The notes: generated by a model not told the origin, from the sequence alone. A DNA stretch of 36,471 bases from Brevibacterium sp. p3-SID960 (GCF_025144725.1 NZ_JALXKS010000035.1:1-36471); one strand, 5' to 3'; shown: positions 1-8,240, counted from the stretch's first letter. Made by a program: numbers and translations.

Positions 1-595
1 CGTGGTGCATCCGGCGGCGCTTCGTGTCGAGGTAGCCTGCGTTCTCCGGCCGGTCGGCGACCGGGAGCATCCGCCGCTCGGTCACCTCGATGCCGAGCGC
101 TTCGAGCGCGGCGGCCTTCGTCGGATTGCTCGACAGCAGCCGCACCCGGGTGATGCCGAGGGCTTCGAGCATCTGGGCGGCGGCGGTGTAGTCACGAGCG
201 TCATCAGGCAGGCCGAGGCGCCGGTTGGCATCGACGGTGTCGAGCCCGGCATCCTGCAGCTCATAAGCCTCCAGCTTCGGGCCGAGCCCGATGCCGCGGC
301 CCTCATGTCCGCGCAGGTAGAGCAGCACGCCGCAGCCGGCGTCGGCGATTGCGGCCAGCGCCGCCTGCAGCTGGTCGCCGCAGTCGCAGCGATGCGAGCC
401 CAGCGCATCGCCGGTGAGGCACTCGCTGTGCATCCGCACGAGCGGGGCGGTCGCAGCAGACGGATCGCCGGCGACCATCGCGACATGCGTGGTGCCGGCG
501 GCGTCGAAGGCGTAGGTGGTGAAGACGCCGTGATCGGTGGGCAGCATCGTGCGTGCCCGCTGGTGAAGCGTGGCGCCGGATTCGGAGATAGCCAT
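1..595 (-). CDS. ribA: GTP cyclohydrolase II (RibA), 3' end cut by window edge
   Basis: Converts GTP to 2,5-diamino-6-ribosylamino-pyrimidinone phosphate, the first step of riboflavin synthesis, in the cytoplasm. The zinc site is visible as HSECLTGDALGSHRCDCG (C59, C70, C72), followed by RGHEGRGIGL and, near the end, SSNPTKAAALEALGI. The 198 residues seen nearly equal the length of stand-alone RibA (about 196 in E. coli), so only the last few residues are missing. No RibB domain precedes it, unlike the RibBA fusions common in actinobacteria. The ATG at 595 lies 10 nt after the stop of the phosphatidyltransferase gene, has no Shine-Dalgarno, and sits 7 nt after TAGACT, so it may have its own leaderless promoter. 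Identity is very secure. Confidence 0.94.
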   Translation of the reverse strand, partial: MAISESGATLHQRARTMLPTDHGVFTTYAFDAAGTTHVAMVAGDPSAATAPLVRMHSECLTGDALGSHRCDCGDQLQAALAAIADAGCGVLLYLRGHEGRGIGLGPKLEAYELQDAGLDTVDANRRLGLPDDARDYTAAAQMLEALGITRVRLLSSNPTKAAALEALGIEVTERRMLPVADRPENAGYLDTKRRRMHH

Positions 596-602
596 GGATG
601 AC

Positions 603-608
603 AGTCTA
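603..608 (-). promoter_or_regulatory. Candidate -10 box (TAGACT) of ribA
   Basis: TAGACT on the minus strand ends 7 nt before the ribA ATG. There is no Shine-Dalgarno in the gap, as expected for a leaderless transcript. The box overlaps the TAG stop of the upstream gene. I see no convincing -35. Confidence 0.4.
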
Positions 609-1307
609 GGCCGGGTTGCCGCCAGCGGCACGACCGCGTTCGAGGGCGATGATGTCGAGGGCGAAGGAGACAAGGAGACTTGCCACCGCCGCGACCGCGC
701 ACACCCACCCGAATGCCGGCACCGCCAGGCCCGGCGGGGAACCGGCAGCCAGCAGCAGCGGGCCCTGGAAGGCCGCCACCGTCTTGCGTCGCCACGACGG
801 CGGCAGCTCGCCTTTCCAGGCCGGCCGGAGCGCGGCACCGGCCCGGAACGCGAAGTGCGCCAGCCCGCTGATGAGGCACCAGGCGCCGTAGAGCGGCACG
901 AGCGCTGCGGCGAGCACGAGCACGACGGTCGCGTCGACCCGCTCATCGAAGCGGGCACCGGCGGCAGTCGTGACGGTCGCCCGGGCGATGAGCCCGTCGA
1001 CGAGGTCGAGGGCGAGCATCGGGATCGCGATTCCGACCGCCAGCCACCCGAAACCCGGGCCCGGGTGCACGGCGATCGCGGCGATGACGACCAGCAGCAT
1101 GCCCAGCCGCACGCAGGTGACGCAGTCGGCCCAGTGCCAGCCGCTGCCCGTTGCCGAGGCGGTGGCCGGCTCGCGGGGGACGAGCACCGGCCACGCGCCG
1201 AGGATCCCGGCGCCGGCAGTCAGGATGACCGGCACCGGTGAGGCGGCCAGCCACCCGGCCGTGACGAGTGCGACCGTGAGGATGAGGATGACGATCAGCC
1301 GTTGCAT
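606..1307 (-). CDS. CDP-alcohol phosphatidyltransferase family membrane protein
   Basis: Family enzymes transfer a phosphatidyl group from a CDP-alcohol to an acceptor alcohol in the membrane. The signature is recognisable at residues 104-125: DG..AR, then G117, D121 and D125, in DLVDGLIARATVTTAAGARF followed by DERVD. The gap between AR and G is 7 residues rather than the usual 8. There are several hydrophobic segments: residues 4-20, 25-44, 68-80, 87-103 and two near the C-terminus. The ATG at 1307 overlaps the stop of the SRPBCC gene (TGATG), and AGGTGG stands 6 nt upstream, which favours it over a GTG two codons earlier. The acceptor cannot be told from sequence. Family call is firm, substrate unknown. 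Confidence 0.8.
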   Translation of the reverse strand: MQRLIVILILTVALVTAGWLAASPVPVILTAGAGILGAWPVLVPREPATASATGSGWHWADCVTCVRLGMLLVVIAAIAVHPGPGFGWLAVGIAIPMLALDLVDGLIARATVTTAAGARFDERVDATVVLVLAAALVPLYGAWCLISGLAHFAFRAGAALRPAWKGELPPSWRRKTVAAFQGPLLLAAGSPPGLAVPAFGWVCAVAAVASLLVSFALDIIALERGRAAGGNPA

Positions 1308-1786
1308 CAGCACCCACCTGACCGTGTGCCAGGGGACAGGCGGGCCTCCAGCCCGCGCTCACCTGCGGCCATGACGTGCCGGTGCGCCCAGCCGGCGAGC
1401 GGGCTGCAGGCGTTGACCGCGAACCGGCGCGAGGACACCGCCCACTCGAACGTCATCTGGGTGCCCGCCGCCTCGGGCACGGCACGCCACGTCCCGGTGC
1501 CGCTCAGGTCACCGCTGACCGCCAGCTGCGCGGCATGCGGGGCGGAGACGGACGTGAGCGTGAGCAGCAGATCGAGGCGGAAGCCCAGCGGGCTGCCGAC
1601 GACCACCCGGGCGCGGGTGCCCGGGGCGATCGCGCCGGTTGCAGCGAACAGCTGTGCCGTGCGCACACCGGGCCACCAGGCAGACCAGCCGTCAACAGCA
1701 CACAGCGCCTGCCAGCACCGGTGAGTCTCAGCTGGGATCTGCCACTGTGAGACGAACCGGTACCGACGCGGCGCTGTGAGGGTCAT
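1307..1786 (-). CDS. SRPBCC-fold protein (polyketide cyclase/START-like)
   Basis: A 159-residue protein with the pattern of small SRPBCC proteins: an N-terminal strand (YRFVSQWQIPA), a helix with WQALCAVDGWSAWWPGV, then strands ending in a C-terminal helix (AGWAHRHVMAAGERGLEARL). Members bind hydrophobic ligands in a deep cavity; no catalytic residues can be assigned here. It is translationally coupled to the phosphatidyltransferase downstream (stop TGA overlaps ATG), so a lipid-related role is possible but only inferred. The ATG at 1786 is preceded by TAGGCT six nt upstream and no clear Shine-Dalgarno, suggesting a leaderless message starting the SRPBCC-phosphatidyltransferase-ribA group. 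Confidence 0.65.
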   Translation of the reverse strand: MTLTAPRRYRFVSQWQIPAETHRCWQALCAVDGWSAWWPGVRTAQLFAATGAIAPGTRARVVVGSPLGFRLDLLLTLTSVSAPHAAQLAVSGDLSGTGTWRAVPEAAGTQMTFEWAVSSRRFAVNACSPLAGWAHRHVMAAGERGLEARLSPGTRSGGC

Positions 1787-1792
1787 CGTCCC

Positions 1793-1798
1793 AGCCTA
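1793..1798 (-). promoter_or_regulatory. Candidate -10 box (TAGGCT) of the SRPBCC gene
   Basis: TAGGCT on the minus strand is followed by 6 nt and the ATG at 1786. It lies in the 32-nt gap after the surface-protein gene, so it could drive the three-gene group independently. Confidence 0.35.
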
Positions 1799-1818
1799 TG
1801 CCGGGACGCGGGGGCTGC

Positions 1819-2676
1819 TCAGCTGCGGGCGGTGCGGCGGCGCATCGTCACCGCAACGGCAGCGCCGCCGACGACGAGGAGTGCGGCACCGCCGGCTGCC
1901 AGCGCGGCGGTTTCGCTGCCGGTGCGCGGCAGGGTGCCGCTGGCGCGCTTGGCATCGCCGGACTTCTTCGAGTCCTCGGAGCCGGCCTGCGCGTCATCGG
2001 ACTTCTCGTCCTCGTCTGCCGCGCCGTCGGGTTCCTCACCGGTGTTCTCGTCGCCGGCGCTGTCATCATCCGTCGCCTCGTCTTCCGGTGCCGGGGTGTC
2101 CTCCGGTGCGGTGGCCTCGTCGTCGCGGTCGTCACCGGGCTGCTCCTCGGTACCGGAGTCGTCATCGGCGTCATCCTCGGGCAGGAACTCCGCCGGGATC
2201 GGCAGCGATGCGGTGGTGAAGCCAGCGAACGCCTTCTCCTGGCCCTTGAAGCCGCGGAAGTGGACCTGCTGCGGGTCGGTCTTGCCGGCGGTGAGCTCGG
2301 AATCGACGATGCGCACCTGCATCGTGCAGGTAATCGTGCGGCCGGGCTCCAGGCCGGGGAAGATCCAATCGCAGGCCAGCCACATCTCCTGACCCTCGTC
2401 GTCGATGTAGTTCTCGTCCTTGTCGTTGAAGGCGCGCAGCGTGCCATCGGTGGGCACATCGCCGGAGTTCGTGACGTCGAACCGGTACTCCTCGACAAGC
2501 CCGTAGGTCGAGTCGTCTTTGATCGTCTGAGACGTGAGCGCGAAGGTCAGCTCGCGCTTCTGCTCCTGCTCCGGGCCCGAGGTGTCGGCCGGGTCGGCGG
2601 CGTGGGCTGCAGCGGAACCGACGAAGGGGGCTGCGGCGAGCGCGCCGGCTGCGGGCAGTGCGGGGATCTTGTGCAT
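1819..2676 (-). CDS. LPXTG-anchored surface protein with acidic stalk
   Basis: The protein has a signal peptide (MHKIPALPAAGALAAAPFVG followed by SAAAHA), then an extracellular region of about 130 residues rich in predicted beta strands with two cysteines (LACDW and ITCTM) that could form a disulfide. Next is a long Asp/Glu/Pro/Thr-rich stalk of about 80 residues. At the C-terminus LPRTG is followed by a hydrophobic span and an RRR tail, the sortase sorting signal. No sortase gene is in the window. Two starts are possible: ATG 2676, giving the cleanest signal peptide, and ATG 2700 (MQGSTHII), 8 codons longer with GGGAAG only 3 nt away. Homology of the globular part is not recognised. It is divergent from a second LPRTG protein. 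Confidence 0.8.
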   Translation of the reverse strand: MHKIPALPAAGALAAAPFVGSAAAHAADPADTSGPEQEQKRELTFALTSQTIKDDSTYGLVEEYRFDVTNSGDVPTDGTLRAFNDKDENYIDDEGQEMWLACDWIFPGLEPGRTITCTMQVRIVDSELTAGKTDPQQVHFRGFKGQEKAFAGFTTASLPIPAEFLPEDDADDDSGTEEQPGDDRDDEATAPEDTPAPEDEATDDDSAGDENTGEEPDGAADEDEKSDDAQAGSEDSKKSGDAKRASGTLPRTGSETAALAAGGAALLVVGGAAVAVTMRRRTARS

Positions 2677-2946
2677 GATGATGTGGGTGCTTCCTTGCAT
2701 TGTCTTCCCGAGGCGGCAGCAGCCGCTGCGGATGTGGTGATGGGTGGGCGCAACGCCCACTACAACATCTTTCTCCGCATCTGATGAGTAGACAAAGGTG
2801 TAAAGATGCATGTGCGATAGCTTCCGGTAGCCGATGTGAATGAGCTCCGCATTGCTGCTAGCGCCGCACATGACCGGCGTCACGCTGGTGCACCAGTTTC
2901 AGTCGTGGCGCTCCTCGTCTGAGTTGCGCGACGATCGGAGACTGCG

Positions 2947-3906
2947 ATGGCGACGCTGAAATCCACATTCACGACCCTGGGTGCAGTGCTTTTGGCTGTG
3001 CTCATGGCGATGCTGCCGAGTCCGGCGCTGGCGGAGCCCGGTGTCGCCAACTCCGAGGTCACCTACTCCGCTGACGGTCAGACATTCACGCAGATCGAGC
3101 CCGACGGGTATGCTCCGCGCAGCAATGACGGCATCAGCGTCAGGCCGGGCGGGAATCCCAATACGAAGACCACGCTGATCCGGCATTCGACGACGAATGT
3201 GCAGCATCTCGACGTCGTCATCGCCGTGCGCGATCTCACCGAGCTCACGGCCTCGCGCGGCAACCCGAGCGACTTCCTCATCACGATCGTCGTCGATGGT
3301 GTTGAGTCCGACGAGTACCGGTTCGGCGATCTCTTCGCTGATGGTGAGCCTTATGACGGCGACCCGAACCTGCGCCGCGTCGGCCCGGCGATTGAGCTGA
3401 CCGGTGATGTCGGTGAGGTCCATGATGTGAAGATTCTGCACCGCCTGCCCGCTGAGAGCGGCAATGAGTCGCAGCGAGCGATGTTCCTGCACAACCTCGC
3501 AGTCATCCCGCAGGCGCCGAGCCCGTCGCCCACCCCGACCGACACGGAGACTCCGTCACCCACTCCGACTGACACCGAGACTCCATCGCCATCGCCGACG
3601 GATACCGAAACCCCGTCGCCGACTCCAACGGCCACCGACACAGAGACCCCGCCGCCGACGCCGACGGAGACCGAGGCCCCGGCTCCGACCGCCACCGCCA
3701 CAGAGTCCGATGCCCCGCGTCCATCCGGCGAGCCGACCGATCAGCCGGGTCCGCCGCGCGAGGACGACCGGCCTGGCCCGCCGCGCGATGATGACGGGAA
3801 GTCGCTGCCGCGCACCGGTTCCGACGTCGCCCTCGGCTTGGGCTTCGGACTGGCGCTCGTCGGCATCGGTGCCGCCGCAGCCCTGGCCGGACGCCGCCGG
3901 GCGTGA
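2947..3906 (+). CDS. LPXTG-anchored surface protein with TPTDTETPSP repeats
   Basis: The protein has a signal peptide (hydrophobic core GAVLLAVLMAMLPSPALA), then a globular region to about residue 195 that I do not recognise. A Pro/Thr/Ser/Glu repeat stalk based on a 10-residue unit TPTDTETPSP follows, then a Pro/Asp-rich linker (DQPGPPREDDRPGPPRDDD). LPRTG, a hydrophobic span and GRRRA end the protein as a sorting signal. The ATG at 2947 has GGAG 6 nt upstream. The protein should be attached to peptidoglycan by a housekeeping sortase encoded elsewhere. Its divergent neighbour has the same architecture, so the two may act at the surface together; that is inference. Confidence 0.82.
   Translation: MATLKSTFTTLGAVLLAVLMAMLPSPALAEPGVANSEVTYSADGQTFTQIEPDGYAPRSNDGISVRPGGNPNTKTTLIRHSTTNVQHLDVVIAVRDLTELTASRGNPSDFLITIVVDGVESDEYRFGDLFADGEPYDGDPNLRRVGPAIELTGDVGEVHDVKILHRLPAESGNESQRAMFLHNLAVIPQAPSPSPTPTDTETPSPTPTDTETPSPSPTDTETPSPTPTATDTETPPPTPTETEAPAPTATATESDAPRPSGEPTDQPGPPREDDRPGPPRDDDGKSLPRTGSDVALGLGFGLALVGIGAAAALAGRRRA
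3517..3714 (+). repeat. Degenerate 30-bp tandem coding repeat
   Basis: About five to six in-frame units encode variants of TPTDTETPSP (for example TPTDTETPSP, PTDTETPSPS, PTATDTETPP). The third codon positions vary between units, so the array is old or under protein-level selection. It forms the wall-spanning stalk of the surface protein. Confidence 0.75.
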
Positions 3907-3972
3907 ATCGCAGGAGCCCGACGCGGCCCTGAAGTACGTGGCTCGAAGGATCCGTCGCGGCCACGCGCCGGG

Positions 3973-4001
3973 TTCCCGAATCCGAAATACCGGACAATAA
4001 T
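3973..4001 (+). promoter_or_regulatory. Candidate promoter of the hut cluster
   Basis: TTCCCG (3973-3978) and AATAAT (3996-4001) are separated by 17 nt, 131 nt before hutI. The -35 match is weak and the -10 match good. The -10 lies inside an inverted repeat (3989-4015), the layout expected of a repressed promoter. Confidence 0.3.
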
Positions 4002-4015
4002 GACGTGAGTCCGGT
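3989..4015. promoter_or_regulatory. Inverted repeat ACCGGAC-N13-GTCCGGT, candidate hut operator
   Basis: Two perfect 7-nt arms (3989-3995 and 4009-4015) flank a 13-nt A/T-richer centre containing the candidate -10 box. It is the only clear dyad in the 226-nt gap before hutI. The IclR-type regulator at the end of the cluster is the obvious candidate ligand, but this is inference. A weak terminator of the preceding surface-protein gene is less likely because it begins 83 nt after the stop and lacks a T run. Confidence 0.4.
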
Positions 4016-4132
4016 GCCCCGAGCCCGCTCACAGTGGCACCCTGAAGACGACTGCCGTGTGCGCGCCACCCACGCGGCCAGACGCCGAATGGCTCAGGCG
4101 ATGACGCCGCCGGCCAGTGCAGAAGGGAAACC

Positions 4133-5350
4133 ATGGGCACCATTCTCGTGACCGACATTTCGGAGCTCGTGACCAACGACCCGTCAGCCGCAGCTGCCGG
4201 CCCGGCCGCCGCCTCGGCGCCGGACGGCTATGAACGCCTCGGCATCATCACCGACGCCGCGATGCTCATCGACGGCGACACCGTCCGCTGGGTTGGACCC
4301 GCCGACCAGGCCCCCGCCGGCGCCACCACGATCTCCGCAGCCGGCGGCGCGGTCATCCCCGGTTTCGTCGACAGCCACAACCACCTCATCTTCGCCGGCG
4401 ACCGCTCCGCCGAGTTCGCCGCTCGGATGGCCGGTCAGAAGTACTCCGCCGGCGGAATCGCCACCACCGTGGCCGCCACCCGCGCAGCCAGCGACGCCGA
4501 ACTCGAAGACAACCTCACGACGCTCATGCGCCAGGCCGAGCACTCCGGCACCACGACGTTCGAGATCAAGACCGGCTACGGCCTCACGCTGGCGGACGAG
4601 ATCCGCCAGCTGGAGATCATCAACCGCCACACCGATGAATCCACCCTCATCGCCGCCCACGTCGTCCCGCCGGAGCACAAAGACAACCCCGAGCGCTACG
4701 TCGACCTCGTCATCGACGAGATCATCCCGGCCGCCGCCGGCAAGGCCAAGTGGATCGACGTGTTCTGCGAAGAGGGTGCCTTCACCGAAGACCAGACTGC
4801 CCGCATCCTCAACGCCGGCGTCGCTGCCGGGATGCGTCCGCGCCTGCACGCCAACCAGCTCACCGCCAGTGGCGCCCTGCAGCTGGCCGCAGCACACGGC
4901 TGCGCGTCTGCCGACCATGCGACTTTCGCCTCGGACGCGGACCTCGCAGCCCTCGCCGAGGCCGGCACCGTGGCCACCCTGCTGCCCGGCGTCGAGTTCT
5001 CCACCCGCCAGCCCTATCCGGACGCCCGCCGCTTCCACGCCGCCGGCGTCACCGTCGCGATCGCCAGCGACTGCAACCCCGGCTCGTGCTTCACCAGCTC
5101 GATCCCCTTCTGCATCGCCCTGGCCGTGCGCGATATGCACTTCACCGTCGAACAGGCCGTCTGGTCGGCCACCGCCGGCGGCGCCGCCGCCCTCGACCGC
5201 ACGGACGTCGGCCGGCTCAGCCCCGGGGCGCGCGCTGACTTCTCCATCCTCACCGCCCCCAGCTACCGCCACCTGGCCTACCGGCCCGGCGTCAATCTCA
5301 TCGGCCAGGTCTACCGCGCCGGCCGCCCGATCGCCGCCAACCCATCGTGA
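4133..5350 (+). CDS. hutI: Imidazolonepropionase (HutI)
   Basis: Hydrolyses imidazolone-5-propionate to N-formimino-L-glutamate, the third step of histidine breakdown, in the cytoplasm. It is an amidohydrolase of 405 residues, the usual length. Metal-site motifs are visible: [17 protein letters not shown] near residue 80, IKTGYGL, the HVVPPEH segment, ANQL, and SDCNPGS near residue 310. The ATG at 4133 has AGAAGGGA 4 nt upstream. It is the first gene of a five-gene cluster; hutH follows after an 11-nt gap. Urocanase, which makes its substrate, is not in the window. Identity secure. Confidence 0.95.
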   Translation: MGTILVTDISELVTNDPSAAAAGPAAASAPDGYERLGIITDAAMLIDGDTVRWVGPADQAPAGATTISAAGGAVIPGFVDSHNHLIFAGDRSAEFAARMAGQKYSAGGIATTVAATRAASDAELEDNLTTLMRQAEHSGTTTFEIKTGYGLTLADEIRQLEIINRHTDESTLIAAHVVPPEHKDNPERYVDLVIDEIIPAAAGKAKWIDVFCEEGAFTEDQTARILNAGVAAGMRPRLHANQLTASGALQLAAAHGCASADHATFASDADLAALAEAGTVATLLPGVEFSTRQPYPDARRFHAAGVTVAIASDCNPGSCFTSSIPFCIALAVRDMHFTVEQAVWSATAGGAAALDRTDVGRLSPGARADFSILTAPSYRHLAYRPGVNLIGQVYRAGRPIAANPS

Positions 5351-5361
5351 AAGGCACCCAC

Positions 5362-6978
5362 ATGACCGCTGACACCCCCACCGTCGCACTCGAACCCAAT
5401 GCGCTGACGTTCGCTGACGTCGTCGCCGTCGCCCGCCACGACGCGCAGGTCACCGTTCCCGAGGCAGTGGCTGAGAACGTGGCCGCCAACCGTGCCGCAG
5501 TCGAGGCGCTGGCAGAGGCGCCGCGCCCGGTCTACGGCGTCTCGACCGGCTTCGGTGCGCTTGCCCAGCGCCACATCCCGCACGATATGCGCGCCCAGCT
5601 GCAGAAGTCGCTCATCCGCTCTCATGCCGCCGGCGTCGGCACCCCCGTCGAACGCGAAGTCGTCCGCGCCCTCATGCTGCTGCGCGCCCGCACCCTGGCC
5701 ACCGGCCGCACCGGCGTGCGCCTGGAGACGCTCAACACCTACGTCGCGATCCTCAACGCCGGCATCACCCCGGTCGTCTACGAATACGGCTCACTCGGCT
5801 GCTCCGGCGACCTCGCACCCCTGTCGGCCTGCGCCCTCGTGGCGATGGGCGAAGGCGAAGTCCACGCACCCGACGGCACCACCGCCTCGGCCGCGGATGC
5901 CCTCGCCGCAGCCGGCATCGAACCGCTCGAACTGGCCGAGAAGGAGGGTCTGGCGCTCGTCAACGGCACCGACGGCATGCTCGGCATGCTCATCCTCGCC
6001 CTGCACGACATCGAGAACCTCCTCACCACCGCCGACCTCACCGCGGCGATGAGCGTCGAAGCGCAGCTGGGCACCGACCGGGTGTTCATGCCCGATCTGC
6101 ACGAGCCGCTGCGCCCGCAACCGGGCCAGACTGCCTCGGCGGCGAACATGCTCACCGCCCTGCACGAGTCCCCGATCGTCGCCAGCCACCGCGACTCCAC
6201 CCACCTCGTGCAGGACGCCTACTCGCTGCGCTGCACCCCGCAGGTCACCGGTGCGGCCCGCGACGCCGCCGCCTACGCCGCCCAGGTCGCCGCCCGCGAA
6301 CTCCGGGCAGCGATCGACAACCCGGTCGTGCTGCCCGACGGCTCGGTGTCCTCCAACGGCAACTTCCACGGCGCCCCGCTCGCCCACGCACTCGACTTCC
6401 TCGCCATCGCCGTCGCCGATGCGGCCAACATCGCCGAACGCCGCACCGACCGGATGATGGATGTGGCCCGCAATGAGGGTCTGCCGCCGTTCCTCGCCGA
6501 TGACGCCGGGGTCGACTCCGGGCTGATGATCGCCCACTACACGCAGGCCGCGCTCGTCTCCGAGCTCAAGCGCCTGGCCACCCCTGCCAGCGTCGACTCG
6601 ATCCCGTCGTCTGCGATGCAGGAGGACCACGTGTCGATGGGCTGGTCGGCTGCGCGGAAACTGCGCACCGCAGTGACGAACTTCGCCTCCGTGCTCGGCA
6701 TCGAACTCTACGCAGCCGCCCGCGCCACCGATCTGCGCGAACACGACCCGGCCGCCGTCACCGGCGCGGTCATCAGCCTGCTGCGTGAGACCGTGCCCGG
6801 CCCCGGCCCGGACCGCTTCCTCTCACCAGAGCTGGCTGAGGCGATCGAGCTCGTCGCCTCCGGCCGTGCGAGCGCCGCTGCCGAGGCGGTCGCACCGCTG
6901 GCCCATACGCTCACCGACACTGACGGCACCGTGCTCACCGGCCGGAGCCAGGACGCCGCACGGAGTGAGGACGCATGA
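5362..6978 (+). CDS. hutH: Histidine ammonia-lyase (HutH)
   Basis: Deaminates L-histidine to trans-urocanate. The electrophilic MIO group forms from the tripeptide at residues 147-149 in GSLGCSGDLAPL; here it is Cys-Ser-Gly rather than the textbook Ala-Ser-Gly. Other active-site segments are present: YGVSTGFG, SLIRSHAAG, QDAYSLRC and QEDHVSMG. Its 538 residues are slightly longer than typical (about 510), with an extended C-terminus. The ATG at 5362 has AAAGG 7 nt upstream; an in-frame GTG at 5347 overlapping the hutI stop is less likely. The stop overlaps the next start (ATGA), so translation is coupled to the M20 gene. Confidence 0.95.
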   Translation: MTADTPTVALEPNALTFADVVAVARHDAQVTVPEAVAENVAANRAAVEALAEAPRPVYGVSTGFGALAQRHIPHDMRAQLQKSLIRSHAAGVGTPVEREVVRALMLLRARTLATGRTGVRLETLNTYVAILNAGITPVVYEYGSLGCSGDLAPLSACALVAMGEGEVHAPDGTTASAADALAAAGIEPLELAEKEGLALVNGTDGMLGMLILALHDIENLLTTADLTAAMSVEAQLGTDRVFMPDLHEPLRPQPGQTASAANMLTALHESPIVASHRDSTHLVQDAYSLRCTPQVTGAARDAAAYAAQVAARELRAAIDNPVVLPDGSVSSNGNFHGAPLAHALDFLAIAVADAANIAERRTDRMMDVARNEGLPPFLADDAGVDSGLMIAHYTQAALVSELKRLATPASVDSIPSSAMQEDHVSMGWSAARKLRTAVTNFASVLGIELYAAARATDLREHDPAAVTGAVISLLRETVPGPGPDRFLSPELAEAIELVASGRASAAAEAVAPLAHTLTDTDGTVLTGRSQDAARSEDA

Positions 6979-8240
6979 CAGACGTCACCTCGCTCATGCG
7001 GCAGATCGAGGACGTCGGCACCGACCCGCGCGGTCCCGGCTATCTGCGCCCGGGTTATTCGCCGGTCGAACGCGAGCTGCGCGACTGGTTCGTCGCTGAA
7101 GCCGAGCGCCGCGGCCTCGACGTCGAGATCGACGCCAATGGCATCGTGTGGGCGTGGGCGACCGCGCCCGGCGACAACGCCGTCATCACCGGCTCCCACC
7201 TGGACTCGGTGCCCGGCGGCGGCCAGTTCGACGGCCCCCTCGGCGTCGCCTCGGCGCTGGCCGCCTACGATGAGCTCGCCTCCCGCGGCACCTTCGACCA
7301 GCCGACCCGACCCTTCGCGCTTGCCGTGTTCCCGGAGGAGGAGGGCTCTCGGTTCGGGCTCGCCTGCCTGGGCTCCCGGCTGCTCACCGGCGCCGTCGCC
7401 GCTGATGATGCGCTCGCCCTGACTGACCAGAACGGCGACACGCTCGCCGAGGTCGTCACCCGCTACGACCTCGACCCGCAGCGGATGGGTGCCGATGCGG
7501 ACCGGATCGCGCAGATCGGCTCGTTCATCGAACTCCACGTCGAACAGGGTGTCGGGCTCATCAACACCGATCAGCCGGTGGCGATCGGCTCCTCGATCGT
7601 CGGTCACGGCCGCTGGCACTTCCGCTTCACCGGCCAGGGCAACCACGCCGGCACCACCCCGATGACCCACCGCGCCGACCCGGTCGCCGCCGCCAGCCGC
7701 CTCATCGGCGACATCCCGGCACTGGCCGACGGGTTCGACCAGGCCGTCGCGACGGTCGGACGGACTTCGATCCACCCCGGCGGCACGAACGTCATCGCCT
7801 CGGCGATGGACTTCTGGTTCGACATCCGCCACGACTCCGATGACGTCGTCGCAGAAGTCCTCGACGCGATCACCAGCCGCGGCCGCGAGCGTGCCGCCGA
7901 GGCCGCCGGTGCGGGTGCGCGGGACAACGGCATCGAGGTCAGCCTCGATGTCAGCCGCGAATCCTATTCGCCGACGACGTACTTCCACCGCGAGCTCAAC
8001 GACCGGCTGCGCGCTGTGCTGCCCGAGGCGCCGCTGCTGCCGACCGGTGCCGGCCACGACGCCGGCATCCTCGCCGCGCATGTGCCCTCGGCGATGCTGT
8101 TCGTGCGCAACCCCACCGGCGTCTCGCACGCCCCGGAAGAAGCCTGTGAAGACGACGACGCCCGCTCCGGCGCGAAGGCACTGGCCGATGTGCTCGCCGC
8201 CGAACTCACCCACGGCCTCGACAACGGCACGGCATCATGA
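6975..8240 (+). CDS. M20-family amidohydrolase (AllC/N-carbamoyl-amino-acid hydrolase type)
   Basis: A zinc-dependent hydrolase of the allantoate amidohydrolase/N-carbamoyl-L-amino-acid hydrolase family, 421 residues. Metal ligands are seen in GSHLDSVPGGGQFDGPLG (H75 and the D of FDG), EEEGSRFG, the ELHVEQG segment, and the C-terminal GVSHAPEE. The dimerisation domain with GNHAGTTPM lies in the middle. Family members cleave N-carbamoyl or related C-N bonds of amino-acid derivatives. Its place between hutH and hutF with ATGA overlaps on both sides suggests it hydrolyses N-formyl-L-glutamate, the product of HutF, replacing HutG. That role is inference; an unrelated ureido substrate is the alternative. 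Confidence 0.85.
   Translation: MTDVTSLMRQIEDVGTDPRGPGYLRPGYSPVERELRDWFVAEAERRGLDVEIDANGIVWAWATAPGDNAVITGSHLDSVPGGGQFDGPLGVASALAAYDELASRGTFDQPTRPFALAVFPEEEGSRFGLACLGSRLLTGAVAADDALALTDQNGDTLAEVVTRYDLDPQRMGADADRIAQIGSFIELHVEQGVGLINTDQPVAIGSSIVGHGRWHFRFTGQGNHAGTTPMTHRADPVAAASRLIGDIPALADGFDQAVATVGRTSIHPGGTNVIASAMDFWFDIRHDSDDVVAEVLDAITSRGRERAAEAAGAGARDNGIEVSLDVSRESYSPTTYFHRELNDRLRAVLPEAPLLPTGAGHDAGILAAHVPSAMLFVRNPTGVSHAPEEACEDDDARSGAKALADVLAAELTHGLDNGTAS

Noticed and set aside
2..601. Long plus-strand frame opposite ribA
   Set aside because: It mirrors the codon bias of ribA and has no recognisable protein features; ribA motifs on the minus strand are decisive.
3351..3701. Minus-strand frame encoding VSVSVGVGDG repeats
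   Set aside because: Antisense reading of the TPTDTETPSP repeat; the repeat makes sense only as the wall stalk of the LPXTG protein.
3517..3714. Short regular repeat considered as a CRISPR or satellite
   Set aside because: Units are in frame, adjacent without spacers and encode a typical cell-wall stalk.
4184..5389. 401-residue minus-strand frame opposite hutI
   Set aside because: Gly/Ala/Asp/Val-rich shadow of hutI with no domain sense.
5791..8213. Long minus-strand frames opposite hutH and the M20 gene
   Set aside because: G/C-driven antisense frames; the plus-strand products carry complete catalytic motifs.
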